NCBI GenBank assembly: GCA_045863195.1
Contig: BTUI01000004.1
Span: forward strand, 124,001-188,000
From: W-Chloroflexi-9 sp045863195
GTDB lineage: Bacteria; Chloroflexota; Dehalococcoidia; UBA2979
Length of the DNA stretch: 64,000 nucleotides
Direction: 5' to 3'
Both the position numbers and the translations under genes were made by a program. Positions 25,282 to 34,051 of the stretch are shown one piece after another. Position 1 is the first letter of the stretch. Every line of letters starts with the position of its first letter. The notes under the pieces were generated by a model, which saw only the letters and a program-made list of their open reading frames with translations, ran no database searches and was not told where the DNA came from.

Positions 25282-26328
25282 TCACGCCGGGAGGCCGGCG
25301 ACCTCCCGGTAGAGCTGCAGGTAGTGGTACGCCACCAGCACCCACGGCTCGGCGACACGCGTTGGCCCGTCCCGCCGTGCCAGCATCGTATCGACCGTGA
25401 TCGCCCACGCCGCCGCGTCGCCCGGGGCAGCCGTGCGCAGCCCGAGGTTTGCGGCGGTGTCCGCGCATCCCTCGATGTCTGCGAGCAGGACCGGCAGTCC
25501 GGTCGCGCTCGCGCGGGCGGCGTCCATCCGGTAGCCGGAGGGCGCCTCCGGGTTCGGGAGGTTCGGCAGGACGAGCAGGTCGCTCGCATAGAACAGCGCG
25601 GCCGTCTCGTTGCGGAGGTGCACCTCTGACCGGACGACGCGCGGGAGGCTGCCGAGGGACTCCAGCGCTGCCGGCGGTCCGTCGCTGGCGACCACGTAGC
25701 GCACGTCCTCCGGGAGACGAGGCAGCACCTCGCGCGCGAACCACTCGATGCCGCTCCGCTCGGTGATCGGCCCCGCGCTCAGCACCAGCCGTCCATCGAG
25801 CGGCAGGCCGAGGCGGCCTCGGAACTCCTCGACGTGTTCGCGGCTGGAGGAAACGGGGCCCCAGAAGCGCGTGTCGACGCCCGGGTGGATCACGCGCGGG
25901 CTGAGCCGAAGGCGCGCCGTGATCTCGGCGGCGACCGTGGCGCAGGAGGCCACCACCGTGACGCCGGGGGCGCGGAGTGCCTCGCCGAGGCGGGCGAGGG
26001 CCTCGACATCGCCTCGAGGCAGGTCATCGCCGAGGATGCTGACAACGACCGGCGCGCCGGTCGCCTCGTGGAGTGCCGGTGCCAGGTGCGCGAGCGTGGC
26101 GTCCGCGAACTGGACGACCTGCACCGTGCCCCGGCCCGCGCGACCGGCTGCCAGCACCCGCTCGACGAAGGCGTCGCCGGCCGGCGTCTCCTCCTCGTGC
26201 GCGACGAGCGTGAGAGCGCCCTCGTACCCCTCGCCGAGGCCGGCCGCGAACTCCGCCATCGGCGTACCGCGCGGTGGCGCATGGGGCGCGATGAAGAGGA
26301 CGTGGGGCTGCGCGTTCGACCGCACCAC
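25282..26328 (-). CDS. GT-B fold glycosyltransferase (group 1-like)
   Basis: 348 residues; the GTG follows directly after the TAG stop of the upstream Asp-box gene with no gap, so the two are coupled. The N-terminal half has HVLFIAPHAPPRGTPMAEFA and VVVSILGDDLPRGD. After the HPGVDTRFWGP linker (about 148-158) the C-terminal half carries LVLSAGPITERSGIEWF and a LPNPEAPSGYRMDAARASATGLPVL donor-binding stretch resembling the E-x7-E region of group 1 enzymes. It likely transfers a sugar from a nucleotide donor to an unknown acceptor. The pairing with an Asp-box repeat protein is unusual. Confidence 0.8.
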   Translation of the reverse strand: MVRSNAQPHVLFIAPHAPPRGTPMAEFAAGLGEGYEGALTLVAHEEETPAGDAFVERVLAAGRAGRGTVQVVQFADATLAHLAPALHEATGAPVVVSILGDDLPRGDVEALARLGEALRAPGVTVVASCATVAAEITARLRLSPRVIHPGVDTRFWGPVSSSREHVEEFRGRLGLPLDGRLVLSAGPITERSGIEWFAREVLPRLPEDVRYVVASDGPPAALESLGSLPRVVRSEVHLRNETAALFYASDLLVLPNLPNPEAPSGYRMDAARASATGLPVLLADIEGCADTAANLGLRTAAPGDAAAWAITVDTMLARRDGPTRVAEPWVLVAYHYLQLYREVAGLPA

Positions 26329-27492
26329 CTAGAAGAACGCCGCGGTCACGCCAAGGATCGGCGGCAGCGTGCCCGGGAGCCGCTGCCAGCGGTCGCCACC
26401 ATCCATCGAGGCGTACACCTGCCCGTTCGTGGTCCCGGCGTACACGCCGGCCGGGGTGTGCGCGTCGGTGTCCATCGCCTCGCGGTAGATGCTCTGGTAG
26501 TCGTCCGGCCCGGGAAGGCCCTCGGTGAGTCGCTCCCAGGTCGTGCCGCCGTCTCGCGTCCGGTAGACCGCGAACTGGCCGTTGCAGACGCGGAAGTTGT
26601 CCGCCTCGAACGTCAGCGGCACCACGTACGCTGCGCCGTCCCCGTTGCGGGAGACCGCGATCGGGAAGCCGTGGAAGGAGGGCAGGCCCGCGGTCACGTC
26701 GTGCCAGGAGGCGCCGGCATCGTCCGAGCGGAAGACGCCGATGTGGGTCTGCGCCCAGATCCGGTCGGGGTTGGTCACGTCCAGCCGCATCTTGTGCATC
26801 TCGTTCGCGGCGGCCGGGTCCACCCCCGGCGGCACGGGGAATTCCATCTCCGCGAACTGCGGGTAGCGCTCCTTGAACTCGCGTTCCATCTCCTTCGCCA
26901 TCTCGTTCGTGGCGATGACGCGGTGGGAGCAGAGGTCCCACGTCTGTCCGCCGTCGCGGGTGACGTAGGTGCCGCCCACGGCGATCGACACGTACATGCA
27001 GCGGTCGTCCGTGGGGTGCAGCTCGATGGTGTGCAGGGCGGACTTGCCGCCGCCGCTTTCCCCCCAGTAGGGGCGGTAGGCGTGGCGGTTCACCTCCTCC
27101 ACCGGCGCCCAGGTCTCGCCCCAGTCCGTGCTCTTGAAGAGGCCTGCCGGCTGCGTGCCCGCGTAGACGACGCCCGGCTGCGAGGCGGGGCCGGGCTGCA
27201 CGTTCCAGACCGACTCCACCGTCTCGCCGAAGTCCGGCGCGAAGGCGATGCCCGGCGAGCGCTGGTCCCAGGTCACGCCGCCGTCGTCGCTGCGCGCCAC
27301 CATCGGGCCCCACGCCCAGTGCTGCCCGGCGGCGAAGATCCGAGGCGTGGCGCGGCGGGTGTCCACGGCCATGTGGTAGATCGACCAGCCCGGCATCATC
27401 GGCGGCGAAATGCTCCACGACTGACGCGTGGCGTCCGCGGTGTAGATCCAGGCGCCCTTGCGGGTGCCGACGAGGAGGCGGGTGCTGGCCAT
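26329..27492 (-). CDS. Asp-box (BNR repeat) beta-propeller protein
   Basis: 387 residues. At least six Asp-box turns of the SxDxGxTW type are visible: SDDGGVTW, STDWGETW, TRDGGQTW, SDDAGASW, TRDGGTTW and SMDGGDRW. This predicts a sialidase-like beta-propeller. No signal peptide is seen, so a cytoplasmic location is expected. The family has been annotated as exo-sialidase-like or photosystem stability factor-like; the catalytic Arg triad of sialidases cannot be assigned, so no enzyme activity is claimed. It starts the two-gene operon with the glycosyltransferase. Confidence 0.85.
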   Translation of the reverse strand: MASTRLLVGTRKGAWIYTADATRQSWSISPPMMPGWSIYHMAVDTRRATPRIFAAGQHWAWGPMVARSDDGGVTWDQRSPGIAFAPDFGETVESVWNVQPGPASQPGVVYAGTQPAGLFKSTDWGETWAPVEEVNRHAYRPYWGESGGGKSALHTIELHPTDDRCMYVSIAVGGTYVTRDGGQTWDLCSHRVIATNEMAKEMEREFKERYPQFAEMEFPVPPGVDPAAANEMHKMRLDVTNPDRIWAQTHIGVFRSDDAGASWHDVTAGLPSFHGFPIAVSRNGDGAAYVVPLTFEADNFRVCNGQFAVYRTRDGGTTWERLTEGLPGPDDYQSIYREAMDTDAHTPAGVYAGTTNGQVYASMDGGDRWQRLPGTLPPILGVTAAFF

Positions 27493-27662
27493 GGCAGGCT
27501 CCAGTGGTGCGCTCGGATGGACGCCGCAGAGTCTACCGCGCGGCCTTCGTGCCTCGGGCGGGACGTGTCACCTCCAGCATCGGTCGGGCGGAGGCGTGAC
27601 GGCGGGTCGTATAGTGCGCGCGCGCCGCCGCGTTCCGGCGCGCCAGCAGGGGGAGGTCACGC

Positions 27663-28079
27663 ATGGCTGAGATGACGCGCGAAGAGGTGTACGCCTGGCT
27701 CGACCACGGGCCACAGTGGGCGCGCCTCGCCACCATCGGCGCGGACGGGTACCCGCATGTGGTGCCGCTGGGCTACTTCCGCCTCGGTGACGAGTTGATC
27801 TTCAACATGCGCGGCCAGCGCTGGGTGAACATCAAGCGCAACCCGAAGGTCTCCGTCGCCATCGATGAGGGCACGGGGATGTCCGACCTGAAGGGCGTGG
27901 TCATACGCGGTGACGCCGTCCCGGTGGAGGACGCCGCGGGCTGCCTCGAACTCACGCGCGCAGGCGCCCGCGCCCGAGGCGTCCCGGAGGACCAGTTGCC
28001 GACGGAGGCGCGCGCCGGGCGGACGTTCGCGCGCGTAAAGATGGATCGCATCGCCTCATGGGATAACGCGAAGCGCTGA
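27663..28079 (+). CDS. PPOX-class (pyridoxamine 5'-phosphate oxidase-like) flavin/F420 protein
   Basis: 138 residues with AGGGGGAGG upstream of the ATG. The split-barrel signature is GPQWARLATIGADGYPHVVPLGY (about 16-38) and KRNPKVSVAIDEG (about 58-70), ending with SWDNAKR. Such proteins bind FMN or F420 and reduce or oxidise small molecules; the LLM enzyme nearby makes F420 plausible. It stands 22 bases before an SDR gene on the same strand, so the two are probably co-transcribed. Confidence 0.88.
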   Translation: MAEMTREEVYAWLDHGPQWARLATIGADGYPHVVPLGYFRLGDELIFNMRGQRWVNIKRNPKVSVAIDEGTGMSDLKGVVIRGDAVPVEDAAGCLELTRAGARARGVPEDQLPTEARAGRTFARVKMDRIASWDNAKR

Positions 28080-28101
28080 TCGGCGCGGAAGGAGTCAGAG
28101 C

Positions 28102-28914
28102 ATGCCACTGAACGGACAGGTCGCGCTGGTCGCCGGCGCCAGCCGGGGCATCGGTGCGGACATCGCGAAGTACCTCGCAGCGGCCGGCGCGAAGGTCGCC
28201 GTCGCCGCGCGCACGGAAGAGGTGAAGGACCCCCGCCTGCCGGGGACGATCCACTCCGTGACGCAGGAGATCAAGGATGCAGGCGGCGATGCGCTCGCCG
28301 TGGTCCTGAACATGCGCGACCCGGAGAGCATCAAGTCCGCGGTCGCGAAGGTGGTCGACCACTGGGGCCGCCTCGACATCCTCGTGAACAACGCCGCGAT
28401 CTTCGTGCCGGGCAACCTGGAGACGGTGCAGGAGCGCCACATCGACCTCTCGCTGGAGGTGAACGTCCGCTCCTACATCCTCACGATGAAGGAGGTCGTC
28501 CCGCACATGCGGAAGGCGGGCGGCGGCCGCATCATCAACATCTCCTCGGTCGGTGCGATCCCCCTCGGCGTAGGGCCGTACACGGAGGAGCAGCAGAACC
28601 GCGGCGGCGACATCTTCTACGGCGGCGAGAAGGCGATGCTGGAGCACTTCTCACAGCGCATGGCCGCCATGCACCAGCGCGATGGCATCTCCGTGAACGT
28701 GCTCTCGCCGAGGGGTGGCGTCCGCACGCCCGGCAACCGGATGGCCTCCAACAGCCGGGAGAACCCGGACCTGAACTTCGAAGTCGCGCACGACATGGGC
28801 CAGGCCTGTGTCTGGATGTGTGAGCAGCCCGCGAGCCAGTACACGGGGAACGTTGTCTACGACAAGGACCTGCTCACGGAGGTGGGGATCCCCCACAAGG
28901 GCCCCTTCCGCTAG
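28102..28914 (+). CDS. SDR-family NAD(P)-dependent oxidoreductase
   Basis: 270 residues; AAGGAG lies eight bases before the ATG. The cofactor motif is VAGASRGIGADIAKYL (about 11-26), followed by LVNNAA (about 94-99). The catalytic Ser sits in INISSVGA (about 150) and Tyr/Lys in YGGEK (about 173-177). An insertion between the Ser and Tyr (LGVGPYTEEQQNRGGD) is shared with the SDR at 32274-33128, and both lack the usual short spacing, so the two look like members of one subgroup. Substrate unknown. A strong hairpin terminator follows. Confidence 0.9.
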   Translation: MPLNGQVALVAGASRGIGADIAKYLAAAGAKVAVAARTEEVKDPRLPGTIHSVTQEIKDAGGDALAVVLNMRDPESIKSAVAKVVDHWGRLDILVNNAAIFVPGNLETVQERHIDLSLEVNVRSYILTMKEVVPHMRKAGGGRIINISSVGAIPLGVGPYTEEQQNRGGDIFYGGEKAMLEHFSQRMAAMHQRDGISVNVLSPRGGVRTPGNRMASNSRENPDLNFEVAHDMGQACVWMCEQPASQYTGNVVYDKDLLTEVGIPHKGPFR

Positions 28915-28938
28915 CGGCCGACCGCCGTCTGGACCGGA

Positions 28939-28970
28939 CGAGGCGCCCGTTACGGGCGCCTCGTTTCGTT
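28939..28970 (+). terminator. Rho-independent terminator after the PPOX-SDR pair
   Basis: An 11-bp perfect stem, CGAGGCGCCCG-TTA-CGGGCGCCTCG, is followed by TTTCGTT. It begins 25 bases after the SDR stop and separates it from the HDOD gene. Confidence 0.8.
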
Positions 28971-28985
28971 CACACCGTCGTCACT

Positions 28986-29957
28986 ATGGCCCGGCCGGTT
29001 CCGGTCGATGATCCTCATGCGGCCGGAAAGGCGTCCCGCCGCGCGAGCAGGTGCGACGTGGAAGCGGCGGGTATCGCCCCGGAACTCACCCCAGAGCAGG
29101 CCGAGCGGCTGGCCGCGTTCCTTCGGGAGGTGCGGGAGATCAAGCCGCTGCCGGCAATCGCCATGCGCGTGCTCTCTATGTCGGAGGGCGACCAGTTCTC
29201 AGCGCAGCACCTCGCCGAGTTGATCCGCGTCGACCAGGCGCTGAGCGTGCGCCTCCTTCGGCTGGCGAACTCACCCGTCTACGGGATGCCGAGGCGCGTG
29301 ACCACGCTCCGGGACGCGGTGGTGATCCTCGGCTTCCGGGAACTGCGCGCACTCGCCCTCGCCTCCTGCGTGGTGGACGCCTCGGTCGTTTCGGACCGTG
29401 AGTTCGACTACCCGAAGTTCTGGGTGAACTCGTTCGCGGTGGCCAACCTGTCCGCGATCCTGGCGGAGGCGTTCGACTGCGAACGGGACGCGGCGTTCAT
29501 GGCCGGCATCATCCATAACGTCGGCCGCCTGGCCTGGGCGCAGTTCCGGCCCTCCTGGATGCAACTCGCGGTCGGCCTCGCGCGGCGCGCGAACCTGACG
29601 CTGCACGAGGCGCAAACGGAGCTCTTCGGCTTCTGCGACGCCGATACCGGCGGCGAGATCGCGCGGCTCTGGCAGTTCCCGGAGCCGCTCTGCGAGGCCG
29701 TGTCGGGCCATGCCGGCCCGCGCTCGACGGACGATGTGGCGAGGGCGCCGCTCCCCACGGTGGTGCGCCGGGCGCGGCGCTTTGCTCAGGCGCACCGAAT
29801 CGCGGATGGCGTGGAGCCGGAGCCTCGGGCCGGGGTGGAGCAGGACTGGTCGCACCCGAAGGTACACCGCGCGCTCCAGGCCGCTGGCGGGGTGCCGGGC
29901 ATCCTCCGCCGTGCCAGCGATTTCGTGGAGGCCTCCCGAGCGCTGCCGGCTGGATAG
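28986..29957 (+). CDS. HDOD-domain signalling protein
   Basis: 323 residues from the ATG at 28986; no clear ribosome site, so the start may differ. Residues about 40-235 form an HDOD domain: REIKPLPAIAMRVLSMSEGD, LAELIRVDQALSVRLLRLAN, RRVTTLRDAVVILGFRELR and the degenerate HD motif AGIIHNVGRL, where His-Asn replaces the catalytic His-Asp. HDOD proteins are non-enzymatic signalling modules in chemosensory and second-messenger pathways. No GGDEF, EAL or receiver domain is attached. Gene neighbours give no pathway. Confidence 0.88.
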   Translation: MARPVPVDDPHAAGKASRRASRCDVEAAGIAPELTPEQAERLAAFLREVREIKPLPAIAMRVLSMSEGDQFSAQHLAELIRVDQALSVRLLRLANSPVYGMPRRVTTLRDAVVILGFRELRALALASCVVDASVVSDREFDYPKFWVNSFAVANLSAILAEAFDCERDAAFMAGIIHNVGRLAWAQFRPSWMQLAVGLARRANLTLHEAQTELFGFCDADTGGEIARLWQFPEPLCEAVSGHAGPRSTDDVARAPLPTVVRRARRFAQAHRIADGVEPEPRAGVEQDWSHPKVHRALQAAGGVPGILRRASDFVEASRALPAG

Positions 29958-29963
29958 TCGCGC

Positions 29964-29983
29964 GTTATCAGTATCGTGATAAC
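29964..29983. promoter_or_regulatory. 20-base inverted repeat upstream of the cupredoxin gene
   Basis: GTTATCA and TGATAAC form perfect 7-base arms around a 6-base AT-rich centre, seven bases after the HDOD stop and about 160 bases before the cupredoxin start. It is a clear A+T-rich island in G+C-rich DNA and lacks a T tract, so an operator is more likely than a terminator. No regulator is encoded next to it. Confidence 0.5.
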
Positions 29984-30141
29984 CGGCATGGCATCCGACA
30001 ACCGCTCGGGACGTTGATCGCACGCCCTATCGATCCCATAGTCCTTCACGAAGGCTTAACCCATCCAGCCTCCCGGCGGTGACGCCGGGGAACGGATGGG
30101 CGAGGGCGGCGTTCCGCCACGTGTATGGAGGGAACTGCTTC

Positions 30142-30762
30142 TTGTTTGGTTCGATGCGCCGTGGCCGTCTGGCCCTGATCCCGCTCGCGCTGGCCGGCAC
30201 GCTGGTGCTGGGCGCCTGCTCCAGCGAGGAAGAAGAGGCGACTGCTACCGCCGAGGTGACCGCGACGGCGGAGGCCACCCAGGCCCCGACCGAGGCTCCG
30301 ACTGAGGTCGCCACCCCGGCCGCCGAGACCGTGGCCGTCACGGCCGTGGACTACGGTTTCGAGGGTGTGCCGGAGCAGGTCGCCGTGGGCACCACGCTCA
30401 CCCTGACCAACGCCTCCGAGGTTGAGCTGCACGAGCTTGTCGCCATCCGCCTGGCGGACGACGAGACCCGCACCGCGGACGAGCTGGCCGCACTCCCGGA
30501 GGAGGAGCTGGGCGCGCTCTTCGCGGACGCCGAGCCGGCGATGGTCATCATCGCCATGCCGGGCGAAGAGGGCACCGCGATCATCGGTGATGGCTCCATC
30601 GCCGAGGCCGGGCGTTACCTGCTGATCTGCGCGATCCCGGTCGGCGCGGACCCGGAGGCCTTCATGGCCGCCGCCGCCACCGCCACCGACGGCCCCCCGC
30701 AGGTCGAGGGCGGCGCGCCGCACTTCACCGAGGGCATGTACGCGGAGCTGCTCGTCCAGTAG
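30142..30762 (+). CDS. Cupredoxin-like lipoprotein
   Basis: 206 residues from the TTG at 30142, chosen because GGAGGG lies nine bases upstream; the ATG at 30154 would remove four residues. A signal peptide ends in the lipobox VLGAC with Cys26. A Glu/Ala/Thr/Pro-rich linker (27-63) leads to a beta-barrel domain. His97, Cys163, His194 and Met199 (final block HFTEGM) have the order of type-1 copper ligands, with an unusually long Cys-to-His loop. It probably carries electrons or copper at the outer face of the membrane. Regulation may involve the palindrome at 29964. A terminator follows. Confidence 0.75.
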   Translation: MFGSMRRGRLALIPLALAGTLVLGACSSEEEEATATAEVTATAEATQAPTEAPTEVATPAAETVAVTAVDYGFEGVPEQVAVGTTLTLTNASEVELHELVAIRLADDETRTADELAALPEEELGALFADAEPAMVIIAMPGEEGTAIIGDGSIAEAGRYLLICAIPVGADPEAFMAAAATATDGPPQVEGGAPHFTEGMYAELLVQ

Positions 30763-30785
30763 CCCTCCGGCACTGGGTCTGCACG

Positions 30786-30813
30786 GAACGGGCGTCCTTC
30801 GGGGCGCCCGTTC
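30786..30813 (+). terminator. Hairpin terminator after the cupredoxin gene
   Basis: A 9-bp perfect stem (GAACGGGCG with CGCCCGTTC) with a 10-base UUCG-containing loop, 24 bases after the stop; only a short T-rich tail follows. Confidence 0.65.
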
Positions 30814-30921
30814 TGCGGCTCCGCGCCGCCGCGCGGCGGATGGTGACAGAGGTGATACCGTCCGCGCGTCGCGGCCCGGGGCGCAGGCCCCACGGGGAAC
30901 GCCGCGCGCGAGGGAGGCGTC

Positions 30922-32202
30922 ATGTCCGGTCCGCTCAACGGTGTCCGCATCCTGGAGTTCACGCAGATCATCGCGGGCCCCTTCGGCTGCATGCTCCTCG
31001 CCGATCAGGGCGCGGAGGTCATGAAGGTGGAGCCGTTGGGCGGCGAGCCGTGGCGCATCTACCAGATGTTCATGCCGCTGGAGTCCAAGACCTACCAGTC
31101 GCTGAACCGCGGCAAGCGGTCGATCGCGCTCGACCTCTCGAAGCCGGAGGCGCGCGAGGTCGTGCACCGCCTCGTGAAAGACGTGGACATCGTCGTCAGC
31201 AACTACCGGCCGGACGTGCCCGGCCGCCTCGGGATCGACTACGAGACGTTGAGGGCGATCAAGCCGGACCTCATCTACGTGGACTCCACCGCCTTCGGGC
31301 GGAAGGGGCCGTGGGCCATGCGGCCCGGCTACGACATCGTGGCGCAGGGCGTCTCCGGCTTCACCGCCACCGGGGGCCGGTTCGACGAGAACGGCAACCC
31401 GGTGCTGCCGGGCGGCACCGCCACCGCCGACTTCGCCACCGGATACGCCATCGCGTGGGGCGCGTGTGCCGCGCTCTACCACCGCGCGATGACCGGCCAG
31501 GGGCAGCTGGTCGAAACCTCGCTCCTCGTCAACGCGCTCAACTTCCTCGGCGGGTCCTTCATGTCGCTGCCGGCCGCGGACGAACTGGTCCGCACGGCGT
31601 TCCTGGCGGATGTCGCCGCCGCTCGCGCGCGCGGCGAGGGGTATGCGGACATCGTGAAGCGGCGGCAGGCGCGGCTGCAGGTCGCGCAACTGGGGAACAT
31701 CTACTACCGCAACTACCTGACGAAGGACGGCGCGATCGCCGTCGGCAACCTCTCGCCCTCGCTGCGCCAGAAGATGCGCGACGCCCTCGGGATCGAGTAC
31801 GACGCCCGCGACCACGACCCGGAGTACAACCCGCGCGACCCGAAGTACATCGAACTGGGGAACGCGCTCACCGCGCGCGTCGAGAAGATGATGGCGTCCG
31901 AGAACACGGCGCACTGGGTCGATCTGCTGGAGCGCGCGGGCGTCCCGGTGGGCGAACTGAACTTCGTCGAGGAGCTCGACCAGCACCCGCAGGTGATCGA
32001 GAACGAGTACGTGGTGTACCTGGACCACGACCTTTCGGGCCCGCAAAGCATGGTCTCGCCGCCGCACAAGATGAGCGCCAGCCCGCCCGCGGCCCGCTCC
32101 GCCGCGCCGCCCCTCGGGCGCGACACGGACGCGATTCTTGCCGCGGCCGGCTTCGACGCCGCGCGCATCGAGGCGCTTCGGGCGGCCCAGGTCATCCGGT
32201 AG
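30922..32202 (+). CDS. CaiB/BaiF family (class III) CoA-transferase
   Basis: 426 residues with GAGGGAGG before the ATG. The N-terminus GVRILEFTQIIAGPFGCMLL and EVMKVEP, the LNRGKRSIALDL block (61-72) and Asp170 in GGTATADFATG (the catalytic Asp of formyl-CoA-transferase-like enzymes) are all present. Class III enzymes transfer CoA between acyl-CoA and a free carboxylic acid. An extra stretch with a YNPRDPKYIELGNAL helix is usual for the group. The flanking SDRs suggest breakdown of a steroid-like or carnitine-like acid, which is inference only. Confidence 0.92.
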   Translation: MSGPLNGVRILEFTQIIAGPFGCMLLADQGAEVMKVEPLGGEPWRIYQMFMPLESKTYQSLNRGKRSIALDLSKPEAREVVHRLVKDVDIVVSNYRPDVPGRLGIDYETLRAIKPDLIYVDSTAFGRKGPWAMRPGYDIVAQGVSGFTATGGRFDENGNPVLPGGTATADFATGYAIAWGACAALYHRAMTGQGQLVETSLLVNALNFLGGSFMSLPAADELVRTAFLADVAAARARGEGYADIVKRRQARLQVAQLGNIYYRNYLTKDGAIAVGNLSPSLRQKMRDALGIEYDARDHDPEYNPRDPKYIELGNALTARVEKMMASENTAHWVDLLERAGVPVGELNFVEELDQHPQVIENEYVVYLDHDLSGPQSMVSPPHKMSASPPAARSAAPPLGRDTDAILAAAGFDAARIEALRAAQVIR

Positions 32203-32224
32203 CGCGCGGCTTCGGCGACACGCA

Positions 32225-32250
32225 GAAGGGCGCCCGCGTGGGCGCCCTTC
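32225..32250. terminator. Bidirectional hairpin terminator between convergent genes
   Basis: An 11-bp perfect stem, GAAGGGCGCCC-GCGT-GGGCGCCCTTC, lies 22 bases after the CaiB stop and 23 bases from the end of the convergent SDR gene, so it can serve both. Confidence 0.7.
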
Positions 32251-32273
32251 GTGTGTGTCGCGGGGGTTGGCGG

Positions 32274-33128
32274 CTACATGCGGGAGAAGCCGGAGCCGGG
32301 GAGGGTGATGCCCAGGCCGGTGCCGTTCGTGATCCGGCCGAACTCCTGCAGGATCTCCTGGCTGTAGGTGACGCGGCCCGTGACCTTGTCCAGCGGCTCG
32401 GTCGCCAGCAGCAGCGCCGCGTTCGTCATCATCGCCATCGGCTCGCGGTCCGGGTCGTCCAGGCTCTTCGACAGGCCGAAGTGCACCGTGCCCTCGGTCG
32501 CCACGCCCACACCGGGGGAGTAGCAGGCGACCGTCACGCCGTGCTCGTACACCTCCTGCGCGAGGCCCTGCGTGAAGCGCTCGAGCGCCGCCTTTGAAGC
32601 GCCGTACATCGTGCCGCCGCGCGCGCCACGGCCACCCGCGTCCGCGTACGGGCCGCGACCCGGGCCGATCGCGCCGACCGAGGAGATGTTGATGATCGCG
32701 CCGGAGCGCCGGGCGATCATGTCCGGCAGCACCGCCTTCGACAGCATGAAGGGGCCATGGAGGTTTACCGCGAAGGCGCGCATCCAGCGGCTCGCCGGGT
32801 AGTCCACGATCGGGATGTAGTAGTTGAGCGCCGCGTTGTTCACGAGGACATCGACCGGCCCGTAGGCAGCCTTCGCCTCCTCCACAATACGGTTGCAGTC
32901 GTCCTCGTTCGAGACGTCCGCGGTCACGGCGATCGCCTCGCCGCCGGCCTCGCGGATCTTCGTGACCGTGCGGTCGAGCGACCCGGCGAGCATGTGGTCG
33001 CCCTCGTGCAGCGTGCGGGCGGCGCAGACCACCTTCGCGCCTTCGCGCGCGAAGTGCTCCGCGATTCCCTGGCCAATACCCCGGCTCGCGCCCGTGATCA
33101 GCGCGACCTTGCCGTCCAACTTGCCCAT
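32274..33128 (-). CDS. SDR-family NAD(P)-dependent oxidoreductase
   Basis: 284 residues. TGASRGIGQGIAEHF (about 13-27) binds NAD(P), VLVNNAALN (about 94-102) follows, the catalytic Ser is in INISSVGA (about 146-153) and the Tyr-Lys pair in YGASK (about 174-178). As in the SDR at 28102-28914, about 25 residues separate Ser and Tyr because of a Gly/Arg-rich insertion (GPGRGPYADAGGRGARGG). It probably acts on a hydroxyacyl-CoA or alcohol in the same catabolic set as the CaiB enzyme. It diverges from the third SDR. Confidence 0.9.
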   Translation of the reverse strand: MGKLDGKVALITGASRGIGQGIAEHFAREGAKVVCAARTLHEGDHMLAGSLDRTVTKIREAGGEAIAVTADVSNEDDCNRIVEEAKAAYGPVDVLVNNAALNYYIPIVDYPASRWMRAFAVNLHGPFMLSKAVLPDMIARRSGAIINISSVGAIGPGRGPYADAGGRGARGGTMYGASKAALERFTQGLAQEVYEHGVTVACYSPGVGVATEGTVHFGLSKSLDDPDREPMAMMTNAALLLATEPLDKVTGRVTYSQEILQEFGRITNGTGLGITLPGSGFSRM

Positions 33129-33227
33129 GCGTGCCCCTCCTCAGGTGTGCGCTGGCAAGGATACGCGCGGCATCGCCCAACCCGTACCATGCCGGCGTTC
33201 GTGATGGCGGTGTGAAGGAGGCGCGGC

Positions 33228-34028
33228 ATGGCCGGTCGAGTGCAGGACAAGGTGGCGGTGGTGATGGGCGGGGGGCAGACGCCCGGCGAGACTATCGGCA
33301 ACGGCCGCGCGACCTCGATCCTCCTCGCCCGCGAGGGGGCTCGTGTCCTCGTCGTCGACCGCGACCTTGCCAGCGCGCAGGACACCGTCGACGCGATCCG
33401 CGGCGAGGGCGGCACGGCCGAGGCCGTGGCGGCGGACGTGCGCGAGGAGGCGCAGGTGCGCGCCGCGATCGAAGCGGCGGTCGCGCGCTTCGGGCGGCTC
33501 GACTGTCTCCACAACAACGTCGGCGCCAGTCTCGCCATCGGCGACGCGCCGGCGACCGACCTGGACGTGGAGGCGTGGGACCGGATCTTCCAGATCAACG
33601 TCCGGGGGATGTGGCTCGCCTGCAAGTGGGCGATCCCGGTCATGCGCGAGCAGGGCGGCGGGTCGATCGTCAACATCTCCTCCGCGGCCGCCTCCCACGC
33701 CTACCCGTGGGTGGGCTACAAGACCTCGAAGACCGCCGTGCTGGGCCTCACCGAGCAGCTCGCCGGTCAGTACGCGAAGGACCTCATCCGCGTGAACGCG
33801 CTCATGCCCGGCCTGATGAACACGCCGATGGCGATCGAGTCGCGCGTCGCCGCAGGGACGCCGCGTGAGCAGGTGATCGCGGAGCGCGACGCGCGCATCC
33901 CCCTCGGCAAGCGCATGGGCAGCGCGTGGGACGTGGCGTACGCCGCGCTGTTCCTGCACTCGGACGAAGCGCGCTTCATCACCGGCATCTCGATCCGCAT
34001 CGATGGCGGCATGCAGATCGCGCACTGA
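33228..34028 (+). CDS. SDR-family NAD(P)-dependent oxidoreductase
   Basis: 266 residues with GAAGGAGG upstream. The cofactor loop is GGGQTPGETIGNGRAT (about 12-27), longer than the standard TGxxxGxG because of an insertion. Asp in VVDRDL, NNVGA, the catalytic Ser in ISSAAA and YKTSK (Tyr and Lys) are present. The C-terminal ITGISIRIDGGMQIAH is the usual SDR end. Standard length. It shares a 99-base divergent promoter region with the preceding SDR. Confidence 0.92.
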   Translation: MAGRVQDKVAVVMGGGQTPGETIGNGRATSILLAREGARVLVVDRDLASAQDTVDAIRGEGGTAEAVAADVREEAQVRAAIEAAVARFGRLDCLHNNVGASLAIGDAPATDLDVEAWDRIFQINVRGMWLACKWAIPVMREQGGGSIVNISSAAASHAYPWVGYKTSKTAVLGLTEQLAGQYAKDLIRVNALMPGLMNTPMAIESRVAAGTPREQVIAERDARIPLGKRMGSAWDVAYAALFLHSDEARFITGISIRIDGGMQIAH

Positions 34029-34051
34029 CGGCGGCGGGCGGTCCCCCAGCG

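Noticed and set aside
30046..33180. 1044-codon minus-strand frame
   Set aside because: It covers the antisense of the cupredoxin and CaiB genes and another frame of the SDR, and contains no recognisable domain; the plus genes have clear catalytic motifs and ribosome sites.
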